Below the pieces are notes generated by a model that was not told the DNA's origin, did no database searches, and saw only the letters and a program-made list of their open reading frames with translations. DNA of 64,000 nucleotides from Lactobacillus paragasseri (GTDB lineage: Bacteria > Bacillota > Bacilli > Lactobacillales > Lactobacillaceae). The position numbers and the translations under genes are program-made. Location: the NCBI RefSeq assembly GCF_003584685.1, contig NZ_AP018549.1, positions 1 to 64,000 of the forward strand. Reading direction: 5' to 3'. Positions 19,529 through 27,171 of this stretch are shown here, in pieces (within the stretch, counting starts at the first letter, position 1; each line of letters begins with the position of its first letter).

Positions 19529-20230
19529 TTATTTTGCGCCGTGAGTAGAATTAATTCGGCGAATATTTTGGTCTTTTTCAAGAGCTAGAATAATATCATT
19601 TTCGTCTTTTCTATTTCTAATTACTCCGTCGACATTAACAACAATATGTTCAGAAGTTACGTCAATAATTTTGATAGAAATTTGTTCAACTTCGTTTAAG
19701 GATAGTTCTTTTTTCAATTCATTAAGAATATCTGGATGATTATTAGCTTCAATTTGAACATTGAAACGAACATGAAGAATAATAAAGTTAATGAATGTAT
19801 CATCGTGAAAAATAATTTGGATAATGAATAAAAAGACTGTGCTGACAATTCCGATGACATACATTCCAGCACCAACTGCCATACCGATTGCAGCAGTTGC
19901 CCAAACACCAGCTGCAGTAGTTAAACCAGAAATTTGTTCTCGTCTAACTAGGATTGTACCGGCACCAATAAAGGAAATCCCAGTTACAATTTGAGCCGCA
20001 ATTCTTGATGGATCAAGCGAAATATCATGTAACGATAATAGGTCAAAGAAACCATATTTAGAAACCAGCATAAATAGAGCAGAGGCGACAGCAACAACCA
20101 TATGAGTTCTGATACCTGCACTTTTTCTTTGAGTGGCACGTTCATAGCCGATTGCTGTTCCACAAAGAGCGGCAACTAAAATTCGTAGTAACCAATCTAA
20201 TTCAGTTGAAAGTGATGTTAAACTTACCAT
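19529..20230 (-). CDS. MgtC/SapB-family membrane protein
   Basis: MgtC-family inner-membrane protein, in other bacteria linked to growth at low magnesium and to ATP synthase control; role here unknown. The 233-residue product has four to five N-terminal transmembrane helices, the family motif GYERATQRKSAGIRTHM, and a C-terminal cytoplasmic ACT-like domain (about 150-233). Ribosome binding site AGAAGGGA. Runs in the same direction as the glycosidase-like gene, about 100 bp upstream. Confidence 0.9.
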   Translation of the reverse strand: MVSLTSLSTELDWLLRILVAALCGTAIGYERATQRKSAGIRTHMVVAVASALFMLVSKYGFFDLLSLHDISLDPSRIAAQIVTGISFIGAGTILVRREQISGLTTAAGVWATAAIGMAVGAGMYVIGIVSTVFLFIIQIIFHDDTFINFIILHVRFNVQIEANNHPDILNELKKELSLNEVEQISIKIIDVTSEHIVVNVDGVIRNRKDENDIILALEKDQNIRRINSTHGAK

Positions 20231-20367
20231 AATTAATCCCTTCTATATAACAGATACGTCTTTATTGTAGCCCAGATTTAGTTGGATAATCATTTAAGTA
20301 AAAAGTAAAAAAATATCTTGTACAGAAACAGATAATATGGTTAAATACATAATTGTCATATAAACAG

Positions 20368-20440
20368 GCTGACTTAGCTCAGTTGGCAGAGCACGTCACT
20401 AGTAATGATGAGGTCGAAGGTTCGAATCCTTTAGTCAGCA
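20368..20440 (+). tRNA. tRNA-Thr (anticodon AGT)
   Basis: A 73-nt cloverleaf: acceptor stem GCTGACT/AGTCAGC with discriminator A, D-arm GCTC/GAGC, anticodon stem CGTCA/TGATG with loop CTAGTAA, and T-arm GAAGG-TTCGAAT-CCTTT. The anticodon AGT reads ACU threonine codons. The CCA end is not encoded. A copy with one base change is at 23556-23628. Confidence 0.95.
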
Positions 20441-20462
20441 TTTTTTATGCTCATATTTAATT

Positions 20463-20510
20463 AAAAGCTATCAAATCATTTCTTAAAATACTGATTTGAT
20501 AGCTTTTTCT
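20463..20510 (+). terminator. Terminator after tRNA-Thr
   Basis: AAAAGCTATCAAATCA / TGATTTGATAGCTTTT with a 13-base loop followed by T-rich sequence. Confidence 0.8.
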
Positions 20511-20697
20511 TTGCTTTGAACTAGAATAAAAAGGTTTGGGAGCAAGCGTTAAGCCTGTTTTTTTGTGTTTAGGGTATTTGAAAAGGATTATCTTCAGTAT
20601 TAGAGATAATCCTTTTTTGTTTGAGCTATTATATTTTTTGACACGTTCAAGATGAGATAAAGTAATTAATTTATTAGCCAATTGTAGTACTAAATAA
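20511..20697. other. Gap with a second hairpin, no convincing gene
   Basis: Between the tRNA terminator and the HAD hydrolase gene I see a second terminator-like hairpin (AAAGGATTATCT/AGATAATCCTTTTTT, 20583-20619) and otherwise AT-rich sequence. A 74-codon minus-strand reading frame over this stretch overlaps both hairpins and has no family features. The second hairpin may mark the end of a lost or very small transcript. Confidence 0.5.
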
Positions 20698-21324
20698 TTA
20701 TCCTTTAACTATTTCTTCTAAATTAATTGGGTTATTTAATTGATAATCTGCTTCAGGAAGTTCTTCATGTGCTCCCCAATTGGCTAAAGCAAATTTCACT
20801 TTAGCAGCGTTAGCAGTTAACATATCATATTTGGTATCACCTACATAAAGCGTTTCAGTACGATCTACACCAAGTTTACTTATTGCGAAATTTAATGGTT
20901 CAGGATTAGGTTTATGATTCTTAGTATCACTTGCAGTAACAATTACATCGAAATAATCATCTAGTCCAAAGTGACTGACTTCATTAATATACTCTTGTTT
21001 AGTTTTTGAAGTAACAATTCCTAAAGTAATTCCCTCTTGAGATAGAGATTTGATAGTTTCGGGGATATTATTAAATAATGTATCTTCATTAACTCGGTTA
21101 CTAGCTTTTTCAGACCAACTTTTAGCCATTTTATTGATCAATACTTTATTATTAGTAAAATGCTTAATGGCATCTCTTCCAGGAATTCCCAATGCAAAGG
21201 CTAAATCGTTAATATTAACATTTGCATTTAAATATTCTTTAATAACCTCTTTGAATGTGGAAAGAACAACCTTTTGTGTATCAACAATAGTGCCATCTAC
21301 ATCGAATAAAATTGTCTTAATCAT
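20698..21324 (-). CDS. HAD-family hydrolase, phosphoglycolate-phosphatase-like
   Basis: Phosphatase of the haloacid dehalogenase superfamily, subclass with a helical cap (Gph/PpaX-like). The 208-residue product has motif I FDVDGTIVDT at the N terminus, motif II VTSKTK, the Lys-containing motif III around KPNPEPL and motif IV YVGDTKYD. Substrate not determinable from sequence. The start follows AAGGAGT on the minus strand. An extended -10 (TG-A-TATAAT, minus strand, about 21356-21364) and a cre-like sequence lie upstream. Confidence 0.88.
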   Translation of the reverse strand: MIKTILFDVDGTIVDTQKVVLSTFKEVIKEYLNANVNINDLAFALGIPGRDAIKHFTNNKVLINKMAKSWSEKASNRVNEDTLFNNIPETIKSLSQEGITLGIVTSKTKQEYINEVSHFGLDDYFDVIVTASDTKNHKPNPEPLNFAISKLGVDRTETLYVGDTKYDMLTANAAKVKFALANWGAHEELPEADYQLNNPINLEEIVKG

Positions 21325-21340
21325 AATTTACTCCTTACTT

Positions 21341-21354
21341 TTAAAGCGGTTACA
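21341..21354 (-). promoter_or_regulatory. Possible cre-like site upstream of HAD gene
   Basis: On the minus strand TGTAACCGCTTTAA matches the cre consensus except at the penultimate base. It sits just downstream of an extended -10 TG-A-TATAAT, where CcpA could block transcription. One mismatch in a short degenerate motif, so tentative. Confidence 0.35.
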
Positions 21355-21385
21355 GCAATTATATCAAAAGCATAATTATCTGAAT

Positions 21386-21448
21386 ATGAAAAAACTACTA
21401 ATTTCCTTAATAGCAATAGCGTTTATAATTGGCATCATTTTTAATTAA
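21386..21448 (+). CDS. Possible 20-residue hydrophobic peptide
   Basis: An ATG-to-TAA frame encodes a short peptide that begins MKKLL and continues with an almost uninterrupted hydrophobic stretch ending GIIFN, like a single membrane helix with a basic start. It lies in the divergent gap between the HAD and XRE genes. No strong ribosome binding site is visible, so expression is doubtful. Small membrane peptides of this sort can be type I toxins, but nothing here shows an antisense partner. Confidence 0.25.
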   Translation: MKKLLISLIAIAFIIGIIFN

Positions 21449-21602
21449 TACACTAGAGAACTGAAATAAGTTTACGTAATACGCCTTGTTTTAGTTTTTT
21501 ATTGCTGTGGTTCAATACGTAATTGGATGGTCAATGATTTAACTAATGGAGTATCAGAATAAAGCTTAGTATTTATAGATCTACCTGTTTGTTAACAAAA
21601 TA

Positions 21603-21673
21603 TGTCATATATAATTGACAATTTGAAAATAAATATTATACTTAAAGTATAAAAAGTCACATATATATGACTT
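21603..21673 (+). promoter_or_regulatory. Promoter with two matching operators for the XRE regulator
   Basis: The consensus -35 TTGACA (21615-21620) and -10 TATACT (21637-21642) are 16 bases apart. The -35 is part of the palindrome TGTCA-N8-TGACA (21603-21620). A second palindrome with the same geometry, AGTCA-N8-TGACT (21655-21672), lies just after the -10. Both share GTCA-N8-TGAC with an AT-rich spacer. This layout suits autorepression by the XRE protein encoded immediately downstream. Confidence 0.65.
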
Positions 21674-21697
21674 ATAAGAATGATAGGGAGAATTGCC

Positions 21698-21892
21698 ATG
21701 AATAGAGTTAAAGAATATCGAAAGCAAAAAGGCTTATCACAGATGGCATTAGCTAAAAGGATAGATGTTGCTAGGCAAACAATAAATTTAATTGAAAATG
21801 ATAAATATAATCCTTCATTAGATTTATGTTTGAAGTTAGCGCATGAGTTAGATACAGATTTAAATACATTATTCTGGGATGGAGATGTTTAA
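21698..21892 (+). CDS. XRE-family HTH transcriptional regulator
   Basis: A 64-residue protein made up almost entirely of one helix-turn-helix of the Cro/C1 (HTH_3) type: VKEYRKQKGLSQMALAKRI then ARQTINLIENDKYNPSLDL and LAHELDTDLNTLF. I chose the ATG at 21698 (after GGGAG) over an upstream ATG six codons earlier, which has no ribosome binding site and would add residues not typical of the family. The next gene, a DUF3278 membrane protein, starts two bases after the stop; this pair (small XRE regulator plus membrane protein) is common in lactobacilli. Probably autoregulated through two operators upstream. Confidence 0.92.
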   Translation: MNRVKEYRKQKGLSQMALAKRIDVARQTINLIENDKYNPSLDLCLKLAHELDTDLNTLFWDGDV

Positions 21893-21894
21893 AA

Positions 21895-22413
21895 ATGAAA
21901 GCTAAAGAAACTAGATTCGAAAAATATATGAAATTTTGGTACGGAATTTCTGGTCCACTTGATGAGCAGAAACGTCAAGTTATGAATCAAATTGGAAATA
22001 GGGCATTTTTTATTTTCTTTTTAGGGATGGATGTAGCATTTTTAATTTCTCTGGTTTTGTTTTCGATGTATAAAGCTGATGTGGCATATCTTTTCCTTTC
22101 TGGTAGCTTTTTTGTAATGCTAATGGCAGTTAACTTATACATAATGCAGCAATCTAGAAAGGCGAGATTGACAGATAATGAAGTAGAGAAAGACGAATTA
22201 CCTGAGGCTAAAAAAGCTGCATGGACAAAAGGAATGATATCGGGAGCAATCTTTGGCATATTGATGTTAATCTTAGAATTCTTAACTAGTTATAGCGATG
22301 GTTCGTGGACCTGGATAATGATTCCTACATGTTTGATTTCAGGTGTTTTCTTCGGTATCTTTATGTCGCTAATTGCAGTTCATAGAATCAAAGTAGTAAA
22401 AGACGAAGATTAA
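21895..22413 (+). CDS. DUF3278-family membrane protein
   Basis: A 172-residue membrane protein of unknown function. About four transmembrane segments are visible (near 39-60, 66-85, 116-133 and 143-165), with a charged N terminus (KETRFEKYMKFWYGISGPLDE) and a charged central loop. It is the second gene of the XRE operon, with the ATG two bases after the regulator stop, so the two are surely co-expressed. The function of this family is not known; a role in sensing or responding to membrane stress is only a guess from the context. Confidence 0.8.
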   Translation: MKAKETRFEKYMKFWYGISGPLDEQKRQVMNQIGNRAFFIFFLGMDVAFLISLVLFSMYKADVAYLFLSGSFFVMLMAVNLYIMQQSRKARLTDNEVEKDELPEAKKAAWTKGMISGAIFGILMLILEFLTSYSDGSWTWIMIPTCLISGVFFGIFMSLIAVHRIKVVKDED

Positions 22414-22420
22414 AGAATTA

Positions 22421-22463
22421 GCCATTTTTAATGTTACATTGTTGCATTAAAAATGGCTTTTTT
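22421..22463 (+). terminator. Terminator after XRE-DUF3278 operon
   Basis: GCCATTTTTAATG/CATTAAAAATGGC (13 bp) followed by TTTTTTT. Confidence 0.88.
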
Positions 22464-22509
22464 TGTTGAAAAAACTTCACGTAGCTTATAAATATTTGTA
22501 TCATTTAAA

Positions 22510-22523
22510 TGTAATCGTTTGCA
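22510..22523. promoter_or_regulatory. cre site upstream of aldo/keto reductase
   Basis: TGTAATCGTTTGCA fits the cre consensus TGWNANCGNTNWCA with one mismatch and is palindromic with flanking A and T (22509-22524). It lies 23 bp before the reductase ATG, downstream of a -10-like TATAAA at 22487-22492, where CcpA would act as a roadblock repressor. Confidence 0.6.
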
Positions 22524-22546
22524 TAAAAATAGAAAAGATAAAGAAA

Positions 22547-23500
22547 ATGAAAACAACAAAATTAGGAAAAACAAGTTTAGATATTCCAGCTATTGCTTTA
22601 GGCGTTATGCGGATGGGGACTAGAACTCCAGAAGAAGGAGCTGCTGCAATTAACGCAGCTTATAAAGCTGGTGTAAATTTTATTGATTCTGCGGATATTT
22701 ATGGACGCGGAAATTCAGAAAAGGTTTTTGGTAAGGCGTTAAAATTAGCCGATGTTAACCGTGAAGATTTATTTATTCAATCAAAGACTGGAATTGTTGT
22801 AGGATCAAGTGGAAGCCATGGATCATTAGCTTATGGCTCACGCTATGAATTTACTAAAGAACATATTTTGGATGCTGTTGATGGTATTTTGAAGAGAATG
22901 GATATTAATTACTTAGACTGCCTAGTCTTACACAGACCAGATATTTTGATGGATCTAGAGGGAATTAAACAAGCCTTTGATATTTTACAAGCTACCGGTA
23001 AAGTTAGATTCTTTGGTGTATCTAACTTTAATCCTGCTCAATTTAAGATGCTTCAAAATGCAGTAAGTCAGCCTTTAATGTTTGATCAAGTGCAATTTGG
23101 ATTAATGCACACAGGAATGGTTGACTTTGGCTTGCATACTAATATGACTGATGATGCTTCTATTAACCACGATGGTAGCTTACTGGAGTTTTTACGGATG
23201 AATCATATTACTTTGCAAGCGTGGTCACCATTTCAATATGGAACTTTTGCTGGTACATTTATCAATAATCCAGCCTTTCCTGAATTAAATAAGAAATTGC
23301 AGGAAATTGGAGATAAATATAGCGTTGGTAAAAATGCAGTTGCGGCAGCTTGGATTCTTAAATGGCCTGGTCAGGTTCAGGTTATCATGGGAACTATGAC
23401 TCCGGCTCATATTGTCGATTCTGCTAAGGGTGCAGATATTGAGCTGACTAATCAAGAATGGTATGATTTATATTTTGCTGCGGGACACGATTTACCGTAA
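22547..23500 (+). CDS. Aldo/keto reductase
   Basis: NAD(P)H-dependent oxidoreductase of the aldo/keto reductase superfamily. The 317-residue product has an (alpha/beta)8 barrel with the catalytic Asp/Tyr in FIDSADIYGRGNSE, the Lys in QSKTGI, and the His in CLVLHRPDI. A C-terminal phosphate-binding segment follows (GKNAVAAAWILKWP...VIMGTM). I start at the ATG at 22547 (MKTTKLG), because the longer frame from 22463 runs through the upstream terminator and cre site. The ribosome binding site is weak (AAAGATAAAG). Substrate unknown; the cre site suggests carbon-dependent control. Confidence 0.88.
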   Translation: MKTTKLGKTSLDIPAIALGVMRMGTRTPEEGAAAINAAYKAGVNFIDSADIYGRGNSEKVFGKALKLADVNREDLFIQSKTGIVVGSSGSHGSLAYGSRYEFTKEHILDAVDGILKRMDINYLDCLVLHRPDILMDLEGIKQAFDILQATGKVRFFGVSNFNPAQFKMLQNAVSQPLMFDQVQFGLMHTGMVDFGLHTNMTDDASINHDGSLLEFLRMNHITLQAWSPFQYGTFAGTFINNPAFPELNKKLQEIGDKYSVGKNAVAAAWILKWPGQVQVIMGTMTPAHIVDSAKGADIELTNQEWYDLYFAAGHDLP

Positions 23501-23555
23501 AAAAGTTTTGCTTTTTATAAAATCATCTGATATACTAGTAGACGTTGTGAGAAAT

Positions 23556-23628
23556 GCTGACTTAGCTCAGTTGGCAGAGCACGTCATTAGTAATGATGAG
23601 GTCGAAGGTTCGAATCCTTTAGTCAGCA
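23556..23628 (+). tRNA. tRNA-Thr (anticodon AGT), second copy
   Basis: Same 73-nt cloverleaf as at 20368-20440 with a single difference: T instead of C at the base before the conserved U33 of the anticodon loop (TTAGTAA). Followed by its own terminator. Confidence 0.95.
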
Positions 23629-23637
23629 CATGTGAAA

Positions 23638-23668
23638 AGTCCTAACCTGTCGGTTAGGACTTTTTTTA
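23638..23668 (+). terminator. Terminator after second tRNA-Thr
   Basis: AGTCCTAACC/GGTTAGGACT with a 4-base loop (TGTC) and a T run. Confidence 0.9.
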
Positions 23669-23743
23669 TTGCCTTTTTTAACTTGATATAATAAGAGGTA
23701 GAAATATATTACGAAAGATAAATGCTAGAAAAGGTAAAAGCAG

Positions 23744-24907
23744 ATGAAATTAAGTCAAAATAAAGAAACTTTAGATCAAATAGCACCATTAGTGGAATAT
23801 GCTTTTTTAAAAAATAATGATATACGTGAGGATCCCAACTTTTTAAGTCGTTATAACCATAGTATGGGTTTTGGTGAATATAAGGATAACCATCTTGCTA
23901 GCTATATTATGGTAAATGAATTTAAGAGTAGAATTTTTGCTAAAAAAGTTAAAATGGGCGGAGTTGGTTATGTTGCTTCCTATCCCGAAAACCGTGGTCA
24001 GGGCGATATTAATCGCTTGATGAAGGAGATTATTTTAGAATTACACGATCAAAATTACGCAATTTCTGACTTAGCTCCATTTTCAGAAACTTTTTATCGT
24101 CGTTATGGCTATGAAAATGCTATTTATGAAAAAATGTATCAAATTCGGCCTGAATATCTGCGTTTCTTTAAGCCTATCAAAGAGGGAAAATTGATGCGCG
24201 GAAATTGGAGCGACTCATCCCTAAAAGAAGCAGTAATCAAGTTATATCAAGCTAAACTCAATCAAGGTGAACAAAGAAATACAGTTGACCGTGCAGACTG
24301 GTGGTGGGATAGATTAGATACGTATTATCCCGGTAGATCAATTTGTGTTTATTTTGATAAATTCCAACAACCACAGGGGTATATGTTTTACCGAATTGTT
24401 GAGCGCAATTTCCGAGCAGAAGAAATGTACTATCAAACTCCGCAAGCAGCTCAGGCCCTGTTAAGCATTATTGCAAGTCATAGCTCAAGCGACTTGAAAT
24501 ACTATGTGAAAATGCCTGAGGAAAGTTTGTTAGGAGAATTCTTCCCGGAACAAGAAGGAATCACTATAAAGACAATACCTTACATGATGACTAGAATCAT
24601 TGATATGAAACAAGTGTTAGAAGCATTGCCTTTAGTTAATAATAAGAAACTGACTATTGAGGTCACTGACGATGATATTATTGTTGAAAATAATGGTATC
24701 TGGTTAGTTAACGATGCTGCTGAAGAAACTAGGGTAAGAAAAGTCGAAACAGATCCAGACTATACAGCTTCTCTAACTAACTGGACCAAAGTTTTATTAG
24801 GCCACTTAACTTTAAAACGGGCAGTTCAATTAGGTTTTGTTAAAGAAAATCATCCAGTTAATACTGATTTTGTTAAAGGCGAAGTTTCATTTTACGATTA
24901 CTTTTAA
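23744..24907 (+). CDS. Eis-like GNAT acetyltransferase
   Basis: N-acetyltransferase of the Eis family (GNAT fold plus SCP2-like C-terminal domain). Members acetylate amines, including aminoglycosides in mycobacteria; the substrate here is unknown. The 387-residue product has the acetyl-CoA-binding motif VASYPENRGQGDINRLM (about residue 78-95), a second degenerate acetyltransferase-like region, and a C-terminal SCP2-like domain. It ends with a terminal Phe, as in Eis, where the C-terminal carboxylate serves as the general base. Located between the tRNA terminator and an NAD(P)-binding oxidoreductase; apparently monocistronic. No clean ribosome binding site; AAAAGG lies about 10 bases upstream. 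Confidence 0.87.
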   Translation: MKLSQNKETLDQIAPLVEYAFLKNNDIREDPNFLSRYNHSMGFGEYKDNHLASYIMVNEFKSRIFAKKVKMGGVGYVASYPENRGQGDINRLMKEIILELHDQNYAISDLAPFSETFYRRYGYENAIYEKMYQIRPEYLRFFKPIKEGKLMRGNWSDSSLKEAVIKLYQAKLNQGEQRNTVDRADWWWDRLDTYYPGRSICVYFDKFQQPQGYMFYRIVERNFRAEEMYYQTPQAAQALLSIIASHSSSDLKYYVKMPEESLLGEFFPEQEGITIKTIPYMMTRIIDMKQVLEALPLVNNKKLTIEVTDDDIIVENNGIWLVNDAAEETRVRKVETDPDYTASLTNWTKVLLGHLTLKRAVQLGFVKENHPVNTDFVKGEVSFYDYF

Positions 24908-25058
24908 TTAAAAATAGTTTTTTGCTGTTTTACGGCAGTACCTCTTATAAGTTGGTTTCTTTTATTGATTTTAAATTTTTAAAACCAAATATTATCCTAC
25001 TTTTCTTTTTTCATGCTAAGCTAAGGTAACAGATAAAACACAGAGAGGAGAAATTATA

Positions 25059-25706
25059 ATGAAAGTAGGTATTATTGGAGCTTCAGGCATGGCAGGAAGT
25101 GCAATTTATAAGTTGGCTAGTCAAAATAAAGACTTAGAAGTAACAGGTATTGTTAGAGATAAAGATAAAGCTAAAAGAGTCTTAGGTAAGGATGCTAAGC
25201 TTTTAATTGGCGACGTCCTAACAATGGATGATAGTTTGCTTCAAGAATTTAATGTGATTGTTGACGCTTTTGGTACCACACCAGAGAGGGCAAGAGATCA
25301 AGTAAAACTTGCTACCAAGTTGTGCGGATTAGCTAAGAATAAAGATATTAGAGTAATCTTCATTCTAGGAGCTGGTAGTCTTAGAACTGGAATTGATAAC
25401 CACTTAGTTGTTGAAGATATTAAGAAATTAACTGGCTCTGAAAACTGGATTAATACACCCAAAGAGCAGTTGAATGAGTTAAACTACTTAAAGCAAGTTG
25501 AAGATGTAGATTGGCTTGGAATTTCACCAGCCTTAACCTTTGAAGCAGGTCCAGAAGCAGCAGGTTATATGTTAGGTAACGATACGCTGCTCTACAACGA
25601 TAAAAATGAATCTAAAGTAACTTCGGGTACAATGGCACGCTTAGTTGTAAATGAAATTGTTCATCCAGAGCACCATAAGGAAAGAATTACTTTAGTTGAT
25701 GAATAA
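25059..25706 (+). CDS. NAD(P)H-binding oxidoreductase (NmrA/atypical SDR-like)
   Basis: Atypical short-chain dehydrogenase-like protein of 215 residues. The N-terminal Rossmann motif GIIGASGMAGSAIYKLA binds the dinucleotide; VDAFGTTPE and IFILGAGSL are typical of the NAD(P)-binding YwnB/NmrA group. The active-site YxxxK of classical SDRs is not evident, in keeping with this group. Ribosome binding site GAGAGGAG. Immediately followed by half of a terminator hairpin that is now interrupted by an IS element. Confidence 0.85.
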   Translation: MKVGIIGASGMAGSAIYKLASQNKDLEVTGIVRDKDKAKRVLGKDAKLLIGDVLTMDDSLLQEFNVIVDAFGTTPERARDQVKLATKLCGLAKNKDIRVIFILGAGSLRTGIDNHLVVEDIKKLTGSENWINTPKEQLNELNYLKQVEDVDWLGISPALTFEAGPEAAGYMLGNDTLLYNDKNESKVTSGTMARLVVNEIVHPEHHKERITLVDE

Positions 25707-25742
25707 AAAATAACCGCTACAACGCTCAGGCGCTTGTAGTGA

Positions 25743-25772
25743 CCCCCGAAATTCGGACACGGATTTCGGGGG
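25743..25772 (+). repeat. Hairpin at the IS left end overlapping the transposase ribosome binding site
   Basis: CCCCCGAAAT/ATTTCGGGGG (10 bp, 10-base loop), followed by TTTTA, covers the left inverted repeat. It includes the only G-rich sequence upstream of the transposase ATG at 25780. It could both terminate incoming transcription and hide the ribosome binding site. Confidence 0.65.
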
Positions 25773-25779
25773 TTTTACT

Positions 25780-27171
25780 ATGTCTAAATTAACTAAAAAA
25801 GATAAATTGAATATTTATAAAGAATGGACTATTGAAAATAAAAGATCGACATATTTAAGTAAAAAGTATGGAATAGGCTCAGTTAGTATTAAGTACTTAG
25901 TTTCACTCATTCATAGGCATGGAATGGATATATTAGATAAGCCCCATACTTATTATTCAGCCCAATTTAAGCTAGAAGCTATCAATCGGGTTTTAGTCAA
26001 TCATGAAGCTGCTTACTCTGTATCTTTAGAATTGGGCTTGAAAAGTCAAGGGATGCTTATTAACTGGATTCGCTCTTATAAAGAAAACGGGTATAATGTC
26101 GTTATCAAGAGGAAAGGACGACGAACCCGTGAACAAAGAGCTAGAGAAATTGAAGAAAGAAAACGAAGAATTGCGTCACCAGAATTTAAAGCTTACTGTC
26201 GAGAATGCATTTATAAAAAAATTGGATGCCTTGGTTCAAAAGAGAAAAAACCAACCAAAACAGAAATAGCACAAGCTGTTAGAGAATTAAGGCTAGAACT
26301 TGGGTTGGGTGTTAAAACTATCTTGTCGATTTTAAGTGATCCGAATAATGCTTTACCTAGCTTATCCAGAAGCAATTATTACAATATTTTAAAGCGCGAA
26401 GATCAAGATGAGATAAAGCACCACAGTCTAATTAAACGAATTAAAGAAATATTCTTTGAACTTAAAGATAGATACACTGCTCCAGGTTATCGAACAATAA
26501 CTGATCACTTACATAGTGAAGGCTTTATAATCAATCGAAAAACAGTCTATCGTTTAATGCGTAAACTTAATTTGATTGGATATCGTATGAAACGTAGAAG
26601 ACGCTACAACAGCTTTGAGGGTGAAATTGAAGGAAGAATTAAACCTAACTTAATTAAACGCAACTTCTTTGCTATTAGACCAAATATGAAGTGGTACACG
26701 GATATTACTGAATTCAACTTAAGAGGACAAAAGCTTTATCTATCGCCTATTATCGATGGCTGTGGGAGAGATATTGTCGCTTATAATATCTCTCGTCGTC
26801 CCAACTTGCAGCAGGTACTGACTATGCTTGATGATGCATTTAAAGTTAATGATTCATTGAATGGATTAGTATTTCATTCAGATCGTGGCTGGCAATATCA
26901 ACATAAGACTTATCAATATGAACTTGCAAGACGTGGCATTGAACAAAGTATGTCTAGGAAAGGCTGTTCTCCAGACGATGGGCTTATGGAAGGCTTCTTT
27001 GGCATACTTAAAAGAGAGATGTTTTATGGCAAAGAATCAAACTATGCCAATCTGAATGAATTAGAACAAGCGATTAAAGATTATATTCACTTTTATAATT
27101 ACGAAAGAACAAAGAGTAAACTAAAAGGACTGACTCCGATTCAATATCGGAATCAATCCTTAGTTGCATAA
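25780..27171 (+). CDS. IS3-family transposase, OrfA and OrfB in one altered frame
   Basis: The 463-residue frame contains an N-terminal helix-turn-helix OrfA-like half (MSKLTKKDKLNIYKEW..., to about 115) and a DDE integrase OrfB-like half. The catalytic residues are visible in WYTDITEF (D), FHSDRGWQY (D) and SPDDGLMEGFFGILKREMF (E). Between them (about 120-165) the frame is poorly protein-like. In the +1-shifted frame, the same DNA encodes a leucine zipper (LEKLKKENEELRHQNLKL then ENAFIKKLDAL) that ends at a TAG near 26268. IS3 elements normally make OrfAB by -1 frameshifting after that zipper. So this copy seems to have lost one base near 26147-26149, fusing the halves but scrambling the zipper. 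Activity doubtful. The start codon lies next to a G-rich hairpin. Confidence 0.85.
   Translation: MSKLTKKDKLNIYKEWTIENKRSTYLSKKYGIGSVSIKYLVSLIHRHGMDILDKPHTYYSAQFKLEAINRVLVNHEAAYSVSLELGLKSQGMLINWIRSYKENGYNVVIKRKGRRTREQRAREIEERKRRIASPEFKAYCRECIYKKIGCLGSKEKKPTKTEIAQAVRELRLELGLGVKTILSILSDPNNALPSLSRSNYYNILKREDQDEIKHHSLIKRIKEIFFELKDRYTAPGYRTITDHLHSEGFIINRKTVYRLMRKLNLIGYRMKRRRRYNSFEGEIEGRIKPNLIKRNFFAIRPNMKWYTDITEFNLRGQKLYLSPIIDGCGRDIVAYNISRRPNLQQVLTMLDDAFKVNDSLNGLVFHSDRGWQYQHKTYQYELARRGIEQSMSRKGCSPDDGLMEGFFGILKREMFYGKESNYANLNELEQAIKDYIHFYNYERTKSKLKGLTPIQYRNQSLVA

Noticed and set aside
20457-20681. A 74-codon minus-strand frame next to the first tRNA-Thr
   Set aside because: It covers two terminator hairpins, has no ribosome binding site and no recognisable domain.
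23463-23645. A 60-codon plus-strand frame after the aldo/keto reductase
   Set aside because: It runs straight through the second tRNA-Thr and its terminator, so it cannot be a real gene.
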